A program made the translations under genes and the position numbers. The notes under the pieces are model-generated. The model did not search any database. It was not told the origin of the DNA and saw only the letters and a program-made list of their open reading frames with translations. From positions 434,001 through 498,000 of the forward strand of contig NZ_JAHXBG010000004.1 of NCBI RefSeq assembly GCF_020103725.1: 64,000 bases of DNA, given 5' to 3'. Below, one piece after another: positions 1 to 8,523 of this stretch; within the stretch, counting starts at the first letter, position 1; every line of letters starts with the position of its first letter. This stretch comes from Hyalangium gracile (lineage in GTDB: Bacteria; Myxococcota; Myxococcia; Myxococcales; Myxococcaceae).

Positions 1-1194
1 CAGGTTCAGCAGCACGTAGGCCACGGAAGCAAACCAGAGGCGCAGTTGGTTGGCGCGCAGGGTGTGGGCGCTGGTCCGGTCGGCGAACAGACCCAGTTGC
101 TGCTCCTTGATGCGGTTCTCCATGTCGCCGCGGGCGCAGTAGAGCTGCTCGTACAGAGCCCGGGCCCCAAACTGCTCGGGGCGCAAGGAAGTCACCACGA
201 AGCGTGGGTTGAATTTGTCCTCGAGCCACTCTGCTTTGGCGACGACGCGGCGCTGACGCGTCCAGGAGTCCAGCGTGCGGTAGCACAGTTCCCGGTACGC
301 GCGCACCGGAGCGCCTTTGCGCTCCTGGCGGGAGACAGCCTGCACCAGCATCAGGTCCCCGCGTATCATGGCTTCCAGCCGGGTGTTCTTGGCCAGACCG
401 AACACGAAGTCGACGCCATTGTGCTCGCACCAGGTCATGAGCTCATCCCGAGCGAAGCCGGAGTCCGCACGCAGCAGAATGCGCGTGGTGGGCCAGCGCT
501 CGCGCAGGCGCGAGACGATGCGCTGCACTTGCTCCAGCGAGCCTGCGGCGGCGTCGGCGTCGGAGGTGCGCAGCTTGGCGCACAGCAGGAAGTCGCCCGC
601 GAAGATGTAGAGCGGCAGGTAGCAGTAGTTGCCGTAGTAGCCGTGGAAGAAGCGGCCCTCCTGCGTGCCGTGAATCGGGTCGTCTGTCGCATCCAGGTCC
701 AGCACCACTTCTTTGAGCGGCTGACGGTGCGCATCCAGGAACGCATCGACGAAGAAGTTCTCGATGGCCGGGCCGTCGTAAACCACCTTGCGGTAGCGCG
801 CCTCGGCCGTCGCGTCCTCAGGCGTCAGCTCCAGCCGGTTGAGCGTGCTCGGGCTGGCCAACGACTGCTTCTGGGGCTCCGCCTTGCCCACCACGGCCGC
901 AAGCAGCGGGTCGTTTCTCAGCGTCGCGTGGTCCACCAAGTCCTCGTAGCCGCACGCGATGCCGAACACGCGCTGGCGAACGAGCTCTTCCACCGTGTGC
1001 TCAATCAACTCCGGCTTTCTCATGTCCTTGAAGCACTCGGCGAACTTCTTCATGAGGCCGAACCGCTGGTCCGTCCGGTGCAACAACGCCAGCCCTCCAT
1101 CCGACGAGATGTGCTCCCCGTCGAACGCCGCCACCCACTTCCTCCTTCCCACGCTGTCGAACTCGACCTGCTTCGCGTTACGCTCTGTTTTCAC
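1..1194 (-). CDS. IS1380 family transposase (partial, 3' end off window)
   Basis: This is a DDE transposase of the IS4/IS1380 type. The reading frame opens at a GTG at 1194 preceded by a good Shine-Dalgarno (AGGAAGGAG, about 6 bases upstream) and begins KTERNAKQVEFDS. It continues for 398 codons to the window edge without a stop. Hallmarks are the N-terminal stretch FDGEHISSDGGLALL, the first catalytic Asp in LDLDATDDPIHG with a following GRFFHGYYGN, the second Asp region in ILLRADSGFARDELM, and a late YCARGDMENRIKEQQ stretch holding the catalytic Glu. IS1380 transposases are about 450 residues, so some 50 C-terminal residues are outside. It appears intact as far as visible, so mobility cannot be excluded. 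Confidence 0.9.
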   Translation of the reverse strand, partial: MKTERNAKQVEFDSVGRRKWVAAFDGEHISSDGGLALLHRTDQRFGLMKKFAECFKDMRKPELIEHTVEELVRQRVFGIACGYEDLVDHATLRNDPLLAAVVGKAEPQKQSLASPSTLNRLELTPEDATAEARYRKVVYDGPAIENFFVDAFLDAHRQPLKEVVLDLDATDDPIHGTQEGRFFHGYYGNYCYLPLYIFAGDFLLCAKLRTSDADAAAGSLEQVQRIVSRLRERWPTTRILLRADSGFARDELMTWCEHNGVDFVFGLAKNTRLEAMIRGDLMLVQAVSRQERKGAPVRAYRELCYRTLDSWTRQRRVVAKAEWLEDKFNPRFVVTSLRPEQFGARALYEQLYCARGDMENRIKEQQLGLFADRTSAHTLRANQLRLWFASVAYVLLNL

Positions 1195-1290
1195 CGCGTA
1201 GCTCCTTCCTATGGGTGGAAAGCCTTGAGAACTCTCCAGTTATCGGCCGGTCGCTACGCGGTGTCTCTTGTACCTGTGATCGATCCGGGC
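1..1290 (-). mobile_element. IS1380-type insertion sequence, left part cut by the window edge
   Basis: The element carries a transposase gene that runs off the left edge. Its upstream end lies near 1290, where coding sequence of a broken esterase resumes on the other side. The exact terminus and the target-site duplication cannot be fixed, because the matching inverted repeat lies outside the window. The boundary is inferred from the loss of TPR-like coding sequence at about 1295-1300. Confidence 0.7.
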
Positions 1291-1800
1291 TAGCGAGTGC
1301 CTCCTGCAACCGTCCCGCCGCCTCCAGCGCATCGCCCAGACTGTCGTGCGTGTTGGCCACGTCGGGGTAGAGCGTCACGGCGCGCTCGAAGACAGCGAGG
1401 GCCTGGGGGGATGCGCTTCTCCGCCAGCAGCCTGTAGCCCAACTGGTTGAGCAGCGGCTCCGGAAGCAGCACGGAGTAGCCCAGGTGCTGGGACAGCCCC
1501 GTGTGGTGCGCCTCCAGGCGCGCCAAGTCTCCACTGCGCTGGAGGGATTCGGGCGGACTCCAGTCGTTGAAGATGAATATGAGGCCCTCGTAGGCCCCGC
1601 GATGCGGCATGGTGCCATGGTTGTCGCCGCGCAGTTCCTCGGTGCTGATCTCGTCGTAGCGTCACACCAGGGCCGCAGGCTTGCGCTTCTTCAGTTCCTT
1701 GGCGAGCGCGCGGGTGCGCGCGAGATCGCCGTTCCCCTGGACCCCCACGGTCATCCCAGAGCGCGTGGTGCTGAGCCCAAGCACCCACAGTGACCTGGAA
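1291..1800 (-). pseudogene. Remnant of a TPR-tailed esterase (Esterase_phd type), interrupted by the IS
   Basis: On the minus strand a decayed alpha/beta-hydrolase C-terminus can be read: TRALAKELKKRKPAALV, then an in-frame TGA where a Trp is expected, then RYDEIS, a DNHGTMPHRGAYEGL stretch (the His region of this esterase family) and IFIFNDW. Near 1405 a run of Gs shifts the frame into a TPR-like tail (ALAVFERAVTLYPDVANTHD). The sequence ends at about 1295, where the IS begins. At least three lesions are visible: a nonsense codon, a frameshift and the IS insertion. The N-terminal half is absent. Confidence 0.7.
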
Positions 1801-1990
1801 GCCCACGCCCTGCGGCCCGGCTGGATCGCTTGGGCCGGCATGTGCCCCGAGGGGCGGCACAGCCTCTGCTCCGGCTTGGCGCAAAGCCCGCGTGTCACCC
1901 TCCAGCGGCCCTTCTTGGCCCCTCTTCACCAGCCCGCCGCCCTCAACAGGGCTCCTATCCGTCCTATACTTAGCTTTCTCTCGGCACGCG

Positions 1991-2190
1991 GCTGTATGGG
2001 CGCGTCTGGACCGGCGGACCCCAGGTGATCGTCCGGTACTACGAGGCCCATCCCCTCGACCGGGAGAAGTTCCCCATCTGCGCGGTGGCCCGGCTCGCGC
2101 GCGGCCAGATGAAGAAGCGCCCGGAGTCCAAGTCAGGCACCGCCATCCTTGAGTACTCCAGCGCATGGGTCTTCGTCGTCGACGCGTTTC
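1991..2190 (+). pseudogene. Fragment of a small conserved myxobacterial protein of unknown function
   Basis: One plus-strand frame reads LYGRVWTGGPQVIVRYYEAH followed by PLDREKFPICAVARL and later GTAILEYSSAWVFVVDAFR, which looks like a folded beta-rich domain. There is no start codon with a ribosome site in front of it. After about 2190 the frame becomes low-complexity. I take it as an orphan fragment of a small secreted or lipoprotein-like gene. No function can be assigned. Surrounding sequence to 2830 is similarly decayed. Confidence 0.35.
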
Positions 2191-2509
2191 GCTGTGCCTC
2201 AGCCCCGCGCCTCCCCGGCCGTCTCGCGCAGCAGCCGCGCGAGCAACTCCGCGCTGCGCTCGCTGCTGAAGGCCGCCTCCTCCTTGCGCCGGCCCGCCTC
2301 CCTCCGCCGCCGCTCCCTCAAGCGGGGGCGGGGCCGGGGCTGGAGGAGGAGAGCCCGGTCCAGGCTGCGACGTTGGAGTCGACGATGGAGCGCACGCCGC
2401 GATTGCCCGAGGAGGTGAATCCTCTAGTCCTCTAGAGGGGAGGACTCCGCAGCTCTCTCCAAGGCTTCGGCCACCTCCTGCGCGGTGCCGCGCTCCTCCG
2501 TTCGCACCG

Positions 2510-2638
2510 ATATGTGCAGGCCATGGGCGGTGAGATCCGCGTGCGCAGTGAGCTGGGCACGGCGCCACCTTCGAGGTGGTGCTGCCCCCGGCCCTGGAGG
2601 ACGCGTTGACGGAGCCCCTGCGCCATCCGTCCTGATGA
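2510..2638 (+). pseudogene. C-terminal scrap of a sensor histidine kinase
   Basis: The plus strand reads YVQAMGGEIRVRSELGT, the G2-box end of a HATPase_c domain. After a one-base frameshift it continues as TFEVVLPPALEDALTEPLRH and a stop. The rest of the kinase is missing. It is a gene-decay relic next to the IS and the broken esterase. Confidence 0.6.
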
Positions 2639-2837
2639 GCGTTCGATTGCCGCCGCCTCCACTCATCAAGACGTCACAACGGACCTGTCGTTGCCAGCAG
2701 CCGCAGGTAGGCTTCCCTCACCTCCGCATTCGTGTGCAGTTCAAGGGACCGCTCGTAGCACCTGCGCACCGCTGTGGTCGCGCCGCGCATCAAGCTGGCG
2801 TGTCTGGGCATAGAACTCCACCGCTTGGTGGCGATCC

Positions 2838-5800
2838 TCAGCTCTCAGTTGCAGCCTCGTCCTCCGCAAGCCGTGCGCCTGCAGCTCTCGGGTCGAAAGA
2901 ATGCGGCCACCGTGTCTTGTGTGAGTAGATCGCATGCAATCCCACATCGGGCTCTGCCAGAATGGCTCCAGCGAGGTTTGCTTCAGCGAGGTTTGCTTCA
3001 GCGAGGTTTGCTTCAGCGAGGTTTGCTTCAGCGAGGTTTGCTCCAGCGAGGTTTGCTCCAGCGAGGTTGGCCTTAGTGAGATCAGTTCTAGTGAGGATGG
3101 CCTCCTCGAGGATGGCTGCACGCAACTTGGCACCACTCATGCTGGCCCCAGTGAGGTCGGCCTCACGGAGAAGCGCCCCAGTGAGGTCGGCCTCACGGAG
3201 GAGCGCCCCAGTCAGGTTGGCCCCAGTCAGGTTGGCCTCAGTCAGGGTGGCCTCAAAGAGGTTGGCCCCAGAGAGGTTGGCCCCAGAGAGGTTGGCCCCA
3301 GAGAGGTCGGCCCCAGTAAGAATGGCCCTAGTGAGGTCGGCCTCAGTGAGATTGGCCCCTACGAGGAAAGCTAAGAAGACGTGGGCCCTAGAGAGGTTGG
3401 CCCCAGTGAGGTCGCTCCCAGAGAGGTTGGCATCAGTGAGGTTAGAACCCATGAGAAGGGAACGGGTTAGCTGGGCGTCAGTAAGGTCGGCTCCAGACAG
3501 GTCAGCATTGAAGAGTTCTGCAGCCTCATGTTGGAGCTTGCTTCCATGCACTATTGAACTTCTTCCAGAAACCCAAAACCAAGCGAGCAATGACCGTAAC
3601 GCACGCGGTCCTTTCGCCTTGATGCCGGGCCCATCAATCATGCTACCGATGGCGAGTGCAGCCGCGCGCAGTGGTGCTCGGACGTCATCCTCGATCGATG
3701 ATATATCTCTCTTGCCGAAGTCTTGCGACTCGTCGTTGAACTCCTCGGACGCCCACTCGAAAAGCTCTTCACGCTCGCTCTTAATAAAGCCTTCGATTAC
3801 TCTGGGTGCGTCACTCGGATATTCGACAATCTCGATGAGGAAGTCGACTGCGCGTTCCTCTTGCTCATATAGAAGTTCACCCTCGAGAAGGACGCGCATC
3901 CACTTTGTGCGCTCCTTTCCTTTGGCTGCGAGGATGCGGCGGAGTTGTGTGGCCCAGAAGCGCCCGACAAGGTATTCGCGGAACGACTTGTGACCGAAGA
4001 GTAGCGCGTGATCCTCCCCTTCCGGATCTGACTGCAGCGCGAGGAGCAAACCTCCACAGATTGTTTGGACAACATCACGCTCGATGCGAAGTTCGAGTTC
4101 GTCGCGCACCAACTCTTCGACATGGTGCCTGTACAGAGACTCCTTCCGATTCGCCAAGCAATGTGCCTTCCAGGCAGCGCGCGACATGAGCCATAGCATC
4201 GCATCGCGAGGCTCATCCTTGGAGCCGATAATTCCCTGTTTGAGCAGCGCATCACGCAGCTGCTTCGAGGCATCGAGAACCCGGCCATGTTCGGCTCGCA
4301 CATCCATTTCGTGTTTGCCGCGGGCAATCTGGCGGAAGAAAGTCTCGTAGAGCGCGACACGGGGAACTTTGCCTCCGCCGAGTTCGTCCCAGGTGAAGGC
4401 AGTCATGAAGAGGAGAATGGGGGTCTGTGCCAACTCGATGAGTTTGCGAGCAGCGATCTCCTCAAGTGAAAGACTTGCTTTCTTCTCTGGTACGCGGGCC
4501 AGGAAGTTCCACCGGGAGAGCCATGTACCGGCCTGGCTTTCCGCACCTTCAGTCGACCACGGTTGCAGTTGTAGAACGGGAATGCCGAGCTTCGCTATCT
4601 TGGAGCGCGGCAACACCAGCGGTCGCGACAGGACGACGCAGCGCCAGTCAGCGCTGGTCATGCGCTCAAGGTGATCGAACATCCTCTCCTGTGCGCTCGT
4701 GCCAAGCACGACCTCATCGAAGCCGTCCACAATGAACAGTACACGCTGGCCGGCGGGTAGCGAGAAGGCAGGCTCCTGCTCTGCGAACTCAAGTCCGAGG
4801 TGCTGACGCGCCTGTCGGTGGAGGGCACGTTGTGCGACGAGGCCCATATTCTCGACTGTTGCTGCATCCAGATCGTCGGCGCAACGAATGAACACTGGAA
4901 AGTAGCAAGTAGGACCAGGCGCGGTGGAATCGAGATACTCTCGCGCGAGATCAAGGGCTAGGCGCCGTGCCGTAAGCGACTTGCCAAGCCCCATGTCCGC
5001 CTCGACCACGACGACGCGATTGGCCTGAAGTAGCTCTCGCAGGAATCCAAGGACCGGACGCGGTGTCTGTCTATCACTTGGTCCGTTGGTACGGAGCGCC
5101 GATGGTTCGACGTACATCTCGGCGAGCGGCAAATACGGTAGTTGCTCGTGATGAGCTACGTTGCCAAACACGTGACGGGCTCCCCACCCGGCGACGTCCT
5201 GTACGAGCAACTGCCGGACTGCGTCAGCGCGCTGTCCCTGGAGGCCTTCAAGATAGCGGCGCACCTCCTCGCCGTCGTGACCCGCAAGCGCGGTACCGTA
5301 GGCAAGCCGGAAGAACTGCTCGAAGCTGCGCCTTCGGTCTGGCGCGAGCAGCGGCGGATCCCAAGCGGCGTCGGTAAGAGTTTTCCAGAGCGCTTGATAC
5401 CAGGGCGTGCGGAGTGGGTCGCCAACTAGGCTGCGCAGGTAGAGTTCCTGCTTGGCAGCGTTGGGGTGGTCGGCGGCCATGGCCGGGGTCCAGTGCTCCT
5501 GCAACCGTGCCGCGAACTGGTCCTGGATGGCGCCGAGATCGATATCCGGATCGGAGAAGCCGTACGCGCGACACCGTCCCCAGGCATCGGCGAAGGCGCC
5601 CATGATGAGGAGCACTTGCCTCCGAGCCGCAGGTGGGACGTCGTTCTTCTGCGACGCCTCTTGGGCGGCGAGGAGGTGCTCGACCACCGCGTTTGCCTCG
5701 CGAGAGCTAGCACGCAGGTTCCGTCGCTCGGACATCCATCCGCGGAACGCACTGTATCCTCCCTTGAGCGCAAGTCCGAGAGACAGCGCATCACCGACGA

Positions 5801-5939
5801 CCGCCGTAGCGACCTTCATTAGATCCGCATCGAGCACAGCGGAAATGGGGTTGGGATCGACCATCCCACACTTATTAGCCGGAACAGCAGGGCCTGTCGC
5901 CGGATTCTCAGGTTGCGCGGCGCTGAGGTGGCCCACCAC
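2838..5939 (-). CDS. NACHT-type STAND NTPase with C-terminal pentapeptide repeats
   Basis: This is a large cytosolic signal-transduction ATPase of 1033 residues. From about residue 311 it shows a P-loop in VVVVEADMGLGKSLTA. Near residue 400 is a Walker B with the extended acidic NACHT signature (RVLFIVDGFDEV), followed by a sensor stretch (WRCVVLSRPLVLP) and helical winged-helix-like sequence. Residues about 805-993 are pentapeptide repeats (A-D/N-L-x-x), forming a right-handed beta-helix, closed by a typical WPHSFDPRAAGA end motif. The first 300 residues are helical and unrecognised; they may hold the effector. The GTG at 5939 lacks a well-spaced ribosome site; an in-frame ATG at 5864 (MVDPNPISAV) is a good alternative. 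Bacterial NACHT proteins include anti-phage immune receptors, with the repeats as likely sensor. No partner gene adjoins it, and both sides are decayed sequence. Confidence 0.85.
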   Translation of the reverse strand: MVGHLSAAQPENPATGPAVPANKCGMVDPNPISAVLDADLMKVATAVVGDALSLGLALKGGYSAFRGWMSERRNLRASSREANAVVEHLLAAQEASQKNDVPPAARRQVLLIMGAFADAWGRCRAYGFSDPDIDLGAIQDQFAARLQEHWTPAMAADHPNAAKQELYLRSLVGDPLRTPWYQALWKTLTDAAWDPPLLAPDRRRSFEQFFRLAYGTALAGHDGEEVRRYLEGLQGQRADAVRQLLVQDVAGWGARHVFGNVAHHEQLPYLPLAEMYVEPSALRTNGPSDRQTPRPVLGFLRELLQANRVVVVEADMGLGKSLTARRLALDLAREYLDSTAPGPTCYFPVFIRCADDLDAATVENMGLVAQRALHRQARQHLGLEFAEQEPAFSLPAGQRVLFIVDGFDEVVLGTSAQERMFDHLERMTSADWRCVVLSRPLVLPRSKIAKLGIPVLQLQPWSTEGAESQAGTWLSRWNFLARVPEKKASLSLEEIAARKLIELAQTPILLFMTAFTWDELGGGKVPRVALYETFFRQIARGKHEMDVRAEHGRVLDASKQLRDALLKQGIIGSKDEPRDAMLWLMSRAAWKAHCLANRKESLYRHHVEELVRDELELRIERDVVQTICGGLLLALQSDPEGEDHALLFGHKSFREYLVGRFWATQLRRILAAKGKERTKWMRVLLEGELLYEQEERAVDFLIEIVEYPSDAPRVIEGFIKSEREELFEWASEEFNDESQDFGKRDISSIEDDVRAPLRAAALAIGSMIDGPGIKAKGPRALRSLLAWFWVSGRSSIVHGSKLQHEAAELFNADLSGADLTDAQLTRSLLMGSNLTDANLSGSDLTGANLSRAHVFLAFLVGANLTEADLTRAILTGADLSGANLSGANLSGANLFEATLTEANLTGANLTGALLREADLTGALLREADLTGASMSGAKLRAAILEEAILTRTDLTKANLAGANLAGANLAEANLAEANLAEANLAEANLAGAILAEPDVGLHAIYSHKTRWPHSFDPRAAGARLAEDEAATES
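2971..3075 (-). repeat. 15-bp tandem repeat inside the pentapeptide region (7 copies)
   Basis: Seven consecutive 15-bp units start at 2971 and recur every 15 bases through 3061 (plus strand gcgaggtttgcttca, with minor changes in the last three). They encode the ANLAE/ANLAG pentapeptides of the NACHT protein. Near-identity at the nucleotide level means recent slippage-type expansion rather than old pentapeptide divergence. Confidence 0.9.
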
Positions 5940-6596
5940 TCGTTCGGGCTTCTTGCTCCTCTTTGCTTACGGTTTGTCCACGAGGCTGGAGGTGGGGCGA
6001 CGCTTCAGCGCGGGCAAAGGCAAGTAGCAGGTGCCCTTGAACTGAGCCTGCCCCCCACCTGACGCACTCAAACACATCCAGCGCGAATGTTCTGCGCAGC
6101 AATCCAGGCCAGTCCAGTCGCGGCGTCCGCTTCTTATTCATCTCCTGCCTCGCCGCTGCCTCAGGCGCCTCTCTTGCCGCCCCTCCTCCTCCTGGGGGAG
6201 CAGAAATGGCTGGAAGTCCTATGGGACCTGAACTCGGCCGAGTTGGAGCGCTCTCACCAGAGGCGCCGAGCGGCGGGTTCGATTCCTGCCGCTTCCAAGC
6301 AGCAAGGAACTCCGTGGCGCCAGCTCGAAGCTCCTGAGCTTACTGCGGGGCACCGGGGGCCGGCGCTGGGGAGGATAAGAGGGGGCGTAACACGCATCAC
6401 CCCGATCCCGAGCTGCCTGCAGAGCGGGTGGGTACAGCCTCCACCCGCCTGCCCGTGCCCAGCAGGACGCGTGGCCTCCTGGCATAGGGATGCTTACCCT
6501 TGGCGTTCGGCCAGCTGGAGGATGGCCTGATGCCAGAGCGCGGCATGCGCGCGAGGCGGATGAACGGCGTGCTAGTCGAGAGCGAGGAGTGGGACG
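5940..6596. other. Intergenic stretch without a convincing gene
   Basis: Open frames exist on both strands but are low-complexity, with no ribosome site and no recognisable domain. A tRNA T-arm-like sequence lies at 6272-6297, but it does not belong to a foldable tRNA. Promoter elements for the NACHT gene must lie near 5950-6050, but none is distinctive. Confidence 0.5.
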
Positions 6597-7120
6597 ATGA
6601 TGGACTGGGCAGAGATCTTCCGTTTCAGCGTGCCAGTAGGGGAGACCCTCCTGCGCGGCACAGTGATGTTCCTGGCGATCTACGCCATCGCCCGCGTGGC
6701 CGGGAAGAGGGAGGCCGGCGCGCACTCGCTCACGGACCTGCTCGTCGTCGTGCTCGTAGCGGAGGCCGCCGCGCACGGTATGACGGGAGAGGCGAAGGGG
6801 GGCTGGACAGCCTGTTGCTGGTCGTGACCATCTTCGCCTGGAGCGTGGCGCTTGATGCGCTAGCCTACCGGTTTCCGGCCCTCGCGCCGCTGCTCAAGTC
6901 CCGGCCCGTGCCGCTGATCCGGGACGGGCAGATCAACCAGCGCGCGCTCCGCCGTGAGTTCATGAATCGTGAGGAGCTGATGGCGGAGCTCCGGATGCAT
7001 GGAGTCACGGACGTGAAGGACGTCGCCCGCGCCTACCTCGAGCCAAGTGGGATGATCAGTGTCATCCGCGCGGACCGCAAAGAGGCTGACTCGCCCGCGA
7101 AGCCGCACGCCATCGGCTGA
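6597..7120 (+). pseudogene. DUF421 / YetF-like membrane protein, frameshifted
   Basis: The N-terminal part starts at ATG 6597 (MMDWAEIFRFSVPVGETLLR), has membrane segments (GTVMFLAIYAIARVAG and LTDLLVVVLVAEAAAHG) and stops prematurely at 6827. The rest continues in the next frame: LDSLLLVVTIFAWSVALDAL (third membrane segment), then the soluble DUF421 domain with PVPLIRDGQINQRALRREFM, EELMAELRMHGV and ISVIRAD. The shift sits at a run of six Gs around 6797, with a few residues of the TM2-TM3 link apparently missing. YetF-type proteins are inner-membrane proteins of about 150-230 residues with unclear function. Either a pseudogene or a homopolymer sequencing error; restoring the frame gives a near full-length protein. 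Confidence 0.75.
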
Positions 7121-7474
7121 CGCTCCCTGGGAATAGGCCGCCCCCTTCGCCGGTTGCCAGGGGAGGACCGGAGTGACAACCTTCTGTCTGGGCCCCGCCG
7201 GTTCCTCTCACCTCCCAGGAGCTTTGACGTGCGCACGTGTCCAACCCTCGCTTCGTTCAGCATCCGCTCGGACGGGCAGGGTCTGCGTGCGCTTCGCTTC
7301 GTGATGCACAGGGCAGCCGCCTGGCTCGAGGCTCTGGCCGTCGCTTCCCGCTAGCCGGGAGCTGCTGACGGCCGGACCACGCCTGATGATCCATGTCTCG
7401 CGTGCGCGGCCCGCTGGGCCCTGGCCGGGGTCTGCCCGCGCCACGCCTCCACCCTTTTCCCACAGGAGCTTCCC
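7121..7474. other. Intergenic, no gene seen
   Basis: About 350 bases separate the DUF421 remnant from the CBS gene. No frame has both a ribosome site and recognisable protein. Presumably it contains the promoter of the CBS gene; no distinctive box was found. Confidence 0.5.
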
Positions 7475-7942
7475 ATGCCCACGTTCGTTCGCGACCTGAT
7501 GCTCAAGAACGTCGCCGTCCTCCCCCCTCGGGCCACGCTGCGCGAAGCGGCGGCGTCCATGGCTCGCTCGCGCCGAGGCCTCCTCGTCATCGCGGATGCG
7601 GAGCGAGTCCACGGACTGCTGACGATGCGTCGGCTCATCCTGGGCGCCGAGGCTGCTGCCCAGGGGTTCCCCATCCATGGGGTGGGTGATCTGGCCAACA
7701 GCCGCTTCGTCCTCACACACGAGGACGAGCGCCTCACGCAGCTCTCCACACGCATGGTGCGCGCCGGCACAGGCCGGGCCGTTGTCGTTGACGAGGACGG
7801 GCAGGTGCTCGGCGTCGTGACGACGCTGGAGCTCGCACGAGCGGAGCGACGGCGGCGGCGGCTTCGTTCCGTGGAACTCTCGTCCGAAGACTCGTTCCCT
7901 GCAAGTGACCCTCCCTCGTGGACGGGCGCCGTGGCTGGCTGA
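7475..7942 (+). CDS. Tandem CBS-domain protein
   Basis: A 155-residue cytosolic protein made essentially of one pair of CBS motifs. The first spans about residues 8-60 (MLKNVAVLPPRATLREAAAS, then RRGLLVIADAERVHGLLTMR). The second spans about 70-125 (DERLTQLSTRMVRAGTGRAV, then VVDEDGQVLGVVTTLELA). The last 30 residues are a basic stretch followed by an acidic, disordered tail. CBS pairs bind adenine nucleotides and usually regulate another activity; here the protein stands alone, so its target is unknown. The start follows an AGGAGCTTCCC ribosome site. The next gene, rnk, lies 61 bases downstream in the same direction, so co-transcription is possible. Confidence 0.85.
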   Translation: MPTFVRDLMLKNVAVLPPRATLREAAASMARSRRGLLVIADAERVHGLLTMRRLILGAEAAAQGFPIHGVGDLANSRFVLTHEDERLTQLSTRMVRAGTGRAVVVDEDGQVLGVVTTLELARAERRRRRLRSVELSSEDSFPASDPPSWTGAVAG

Positions 7943-8003
7943 GCCGACCTTGATCCTTCCACCGCTTCCCCTGGAAGCAGAACCCTTGAAGAGAGGATGA
8001 ACC

Positions 8004-8411
8004 ATGACCCGGAATCCGCGAATCTTCATCAGCCGTTCGGACTTCAACCGCCTCCAGCGCCTCCTCGACCAGCAGGGGGATGGGCGCGACGCGCCCCTCG
8101 CGGAGCGTCTGGACCAGGAACTCGCCCGCGCAGAGGTGGTGGAGCAGGTGCCACCCGGCGTCGTGGCGATGAACAGCACCGTGCTCTTCGAGGAGGAAGA
8201 GACGGGCACGCGCCGCCAGATCAAGCTCTGCTACCCCCAGGAGGCGCGCTCCGAGGAGGGCTGCATCTCCGTCCTCGCGCCCATTGGCAGCGCGCTGCTC
8301 GGGCTCTCCGAGGGACAGCGCATCGAGTGGGAGGTCCCGGGTGGCCGTCGGCGGCTGCGCATCGTCGCGGTGCCCGGACAGCCCCAGGCCCCCAAACGGC
8401 CCGCGGCATGA
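8004..8411 (+). CDS. rnk: Rnk, nucleoside diphosphate kinase regulator (GreA/GreB-like)
   Basis: 135 residues, matching the usual length of Rnk (about 136). The N-terminal helical region (IFISRSDFNRLQRLLDQ ... ERLDQELARAEVV) is shorter than the coiled coil of GreA. The C-terminal FKBP-like Gre domain shows VPPGVVAMNSTVLFEEEE, ISVLAPIGSALLGLSEGQ and IEWEVPGGRRRLRIVAV, which are family hallmarks. Rnk binds RNA polymerase near the secondary channel without strong transcript-cleavage activity. Start ATG 8004 has AGAGAGGATGAACC upstream. It is convergent with valS. Confidence 0.9.
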   Translation: MTRNPRIFISRSDFNRLQRLLDQQGDGRDAPLAERLDQELARAEVVEQVPPGVVAMNSTVLFEEEETGTRRQIKLCYPQEARSEEGCISVLAPIGSALLGLSEGQRIEWEVPGGRRRLRIVAVPGQPQAPKRPAA

Positions 8412-8523
8412 AGCCTGCGCCTGACGCCCTCCATCTCTCTCGAAGACGAGAGCCGAGCAGGAGCTCGCTGCCTGCACCCTGGAGCGCAGCTCCTGCCAGA
8501 CGGGGCGGGTTTGTTCTCAGCGG

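Noticed and set aside
46-1293. Long plus-strand frame opposite the transposase
   Set aside because: It is a shadow of the minus-strand IS1380 transposase, which has family motifs and a ribosome site.
1375-2568. 397-codon minus-strand frame across the decayed region
   Set aside because: Low-complexity Arg/Gly/Pro sequence; the recognisable esterase pieces lie in the other frames.
6212-6297. tRNA-like stretch ending GGTTCGATTCCTGCC then GCTTCCA
   Set aside because: The T-arm and 3' acceptor look good and a partial 5' acceptor (GGAAG) exists 86 bases upstream. However, no D-arm and no seven-base anticodon loop with T33 can be drawn. At most a tRNA 3'-end remnant (attachment-site-like) or chance.
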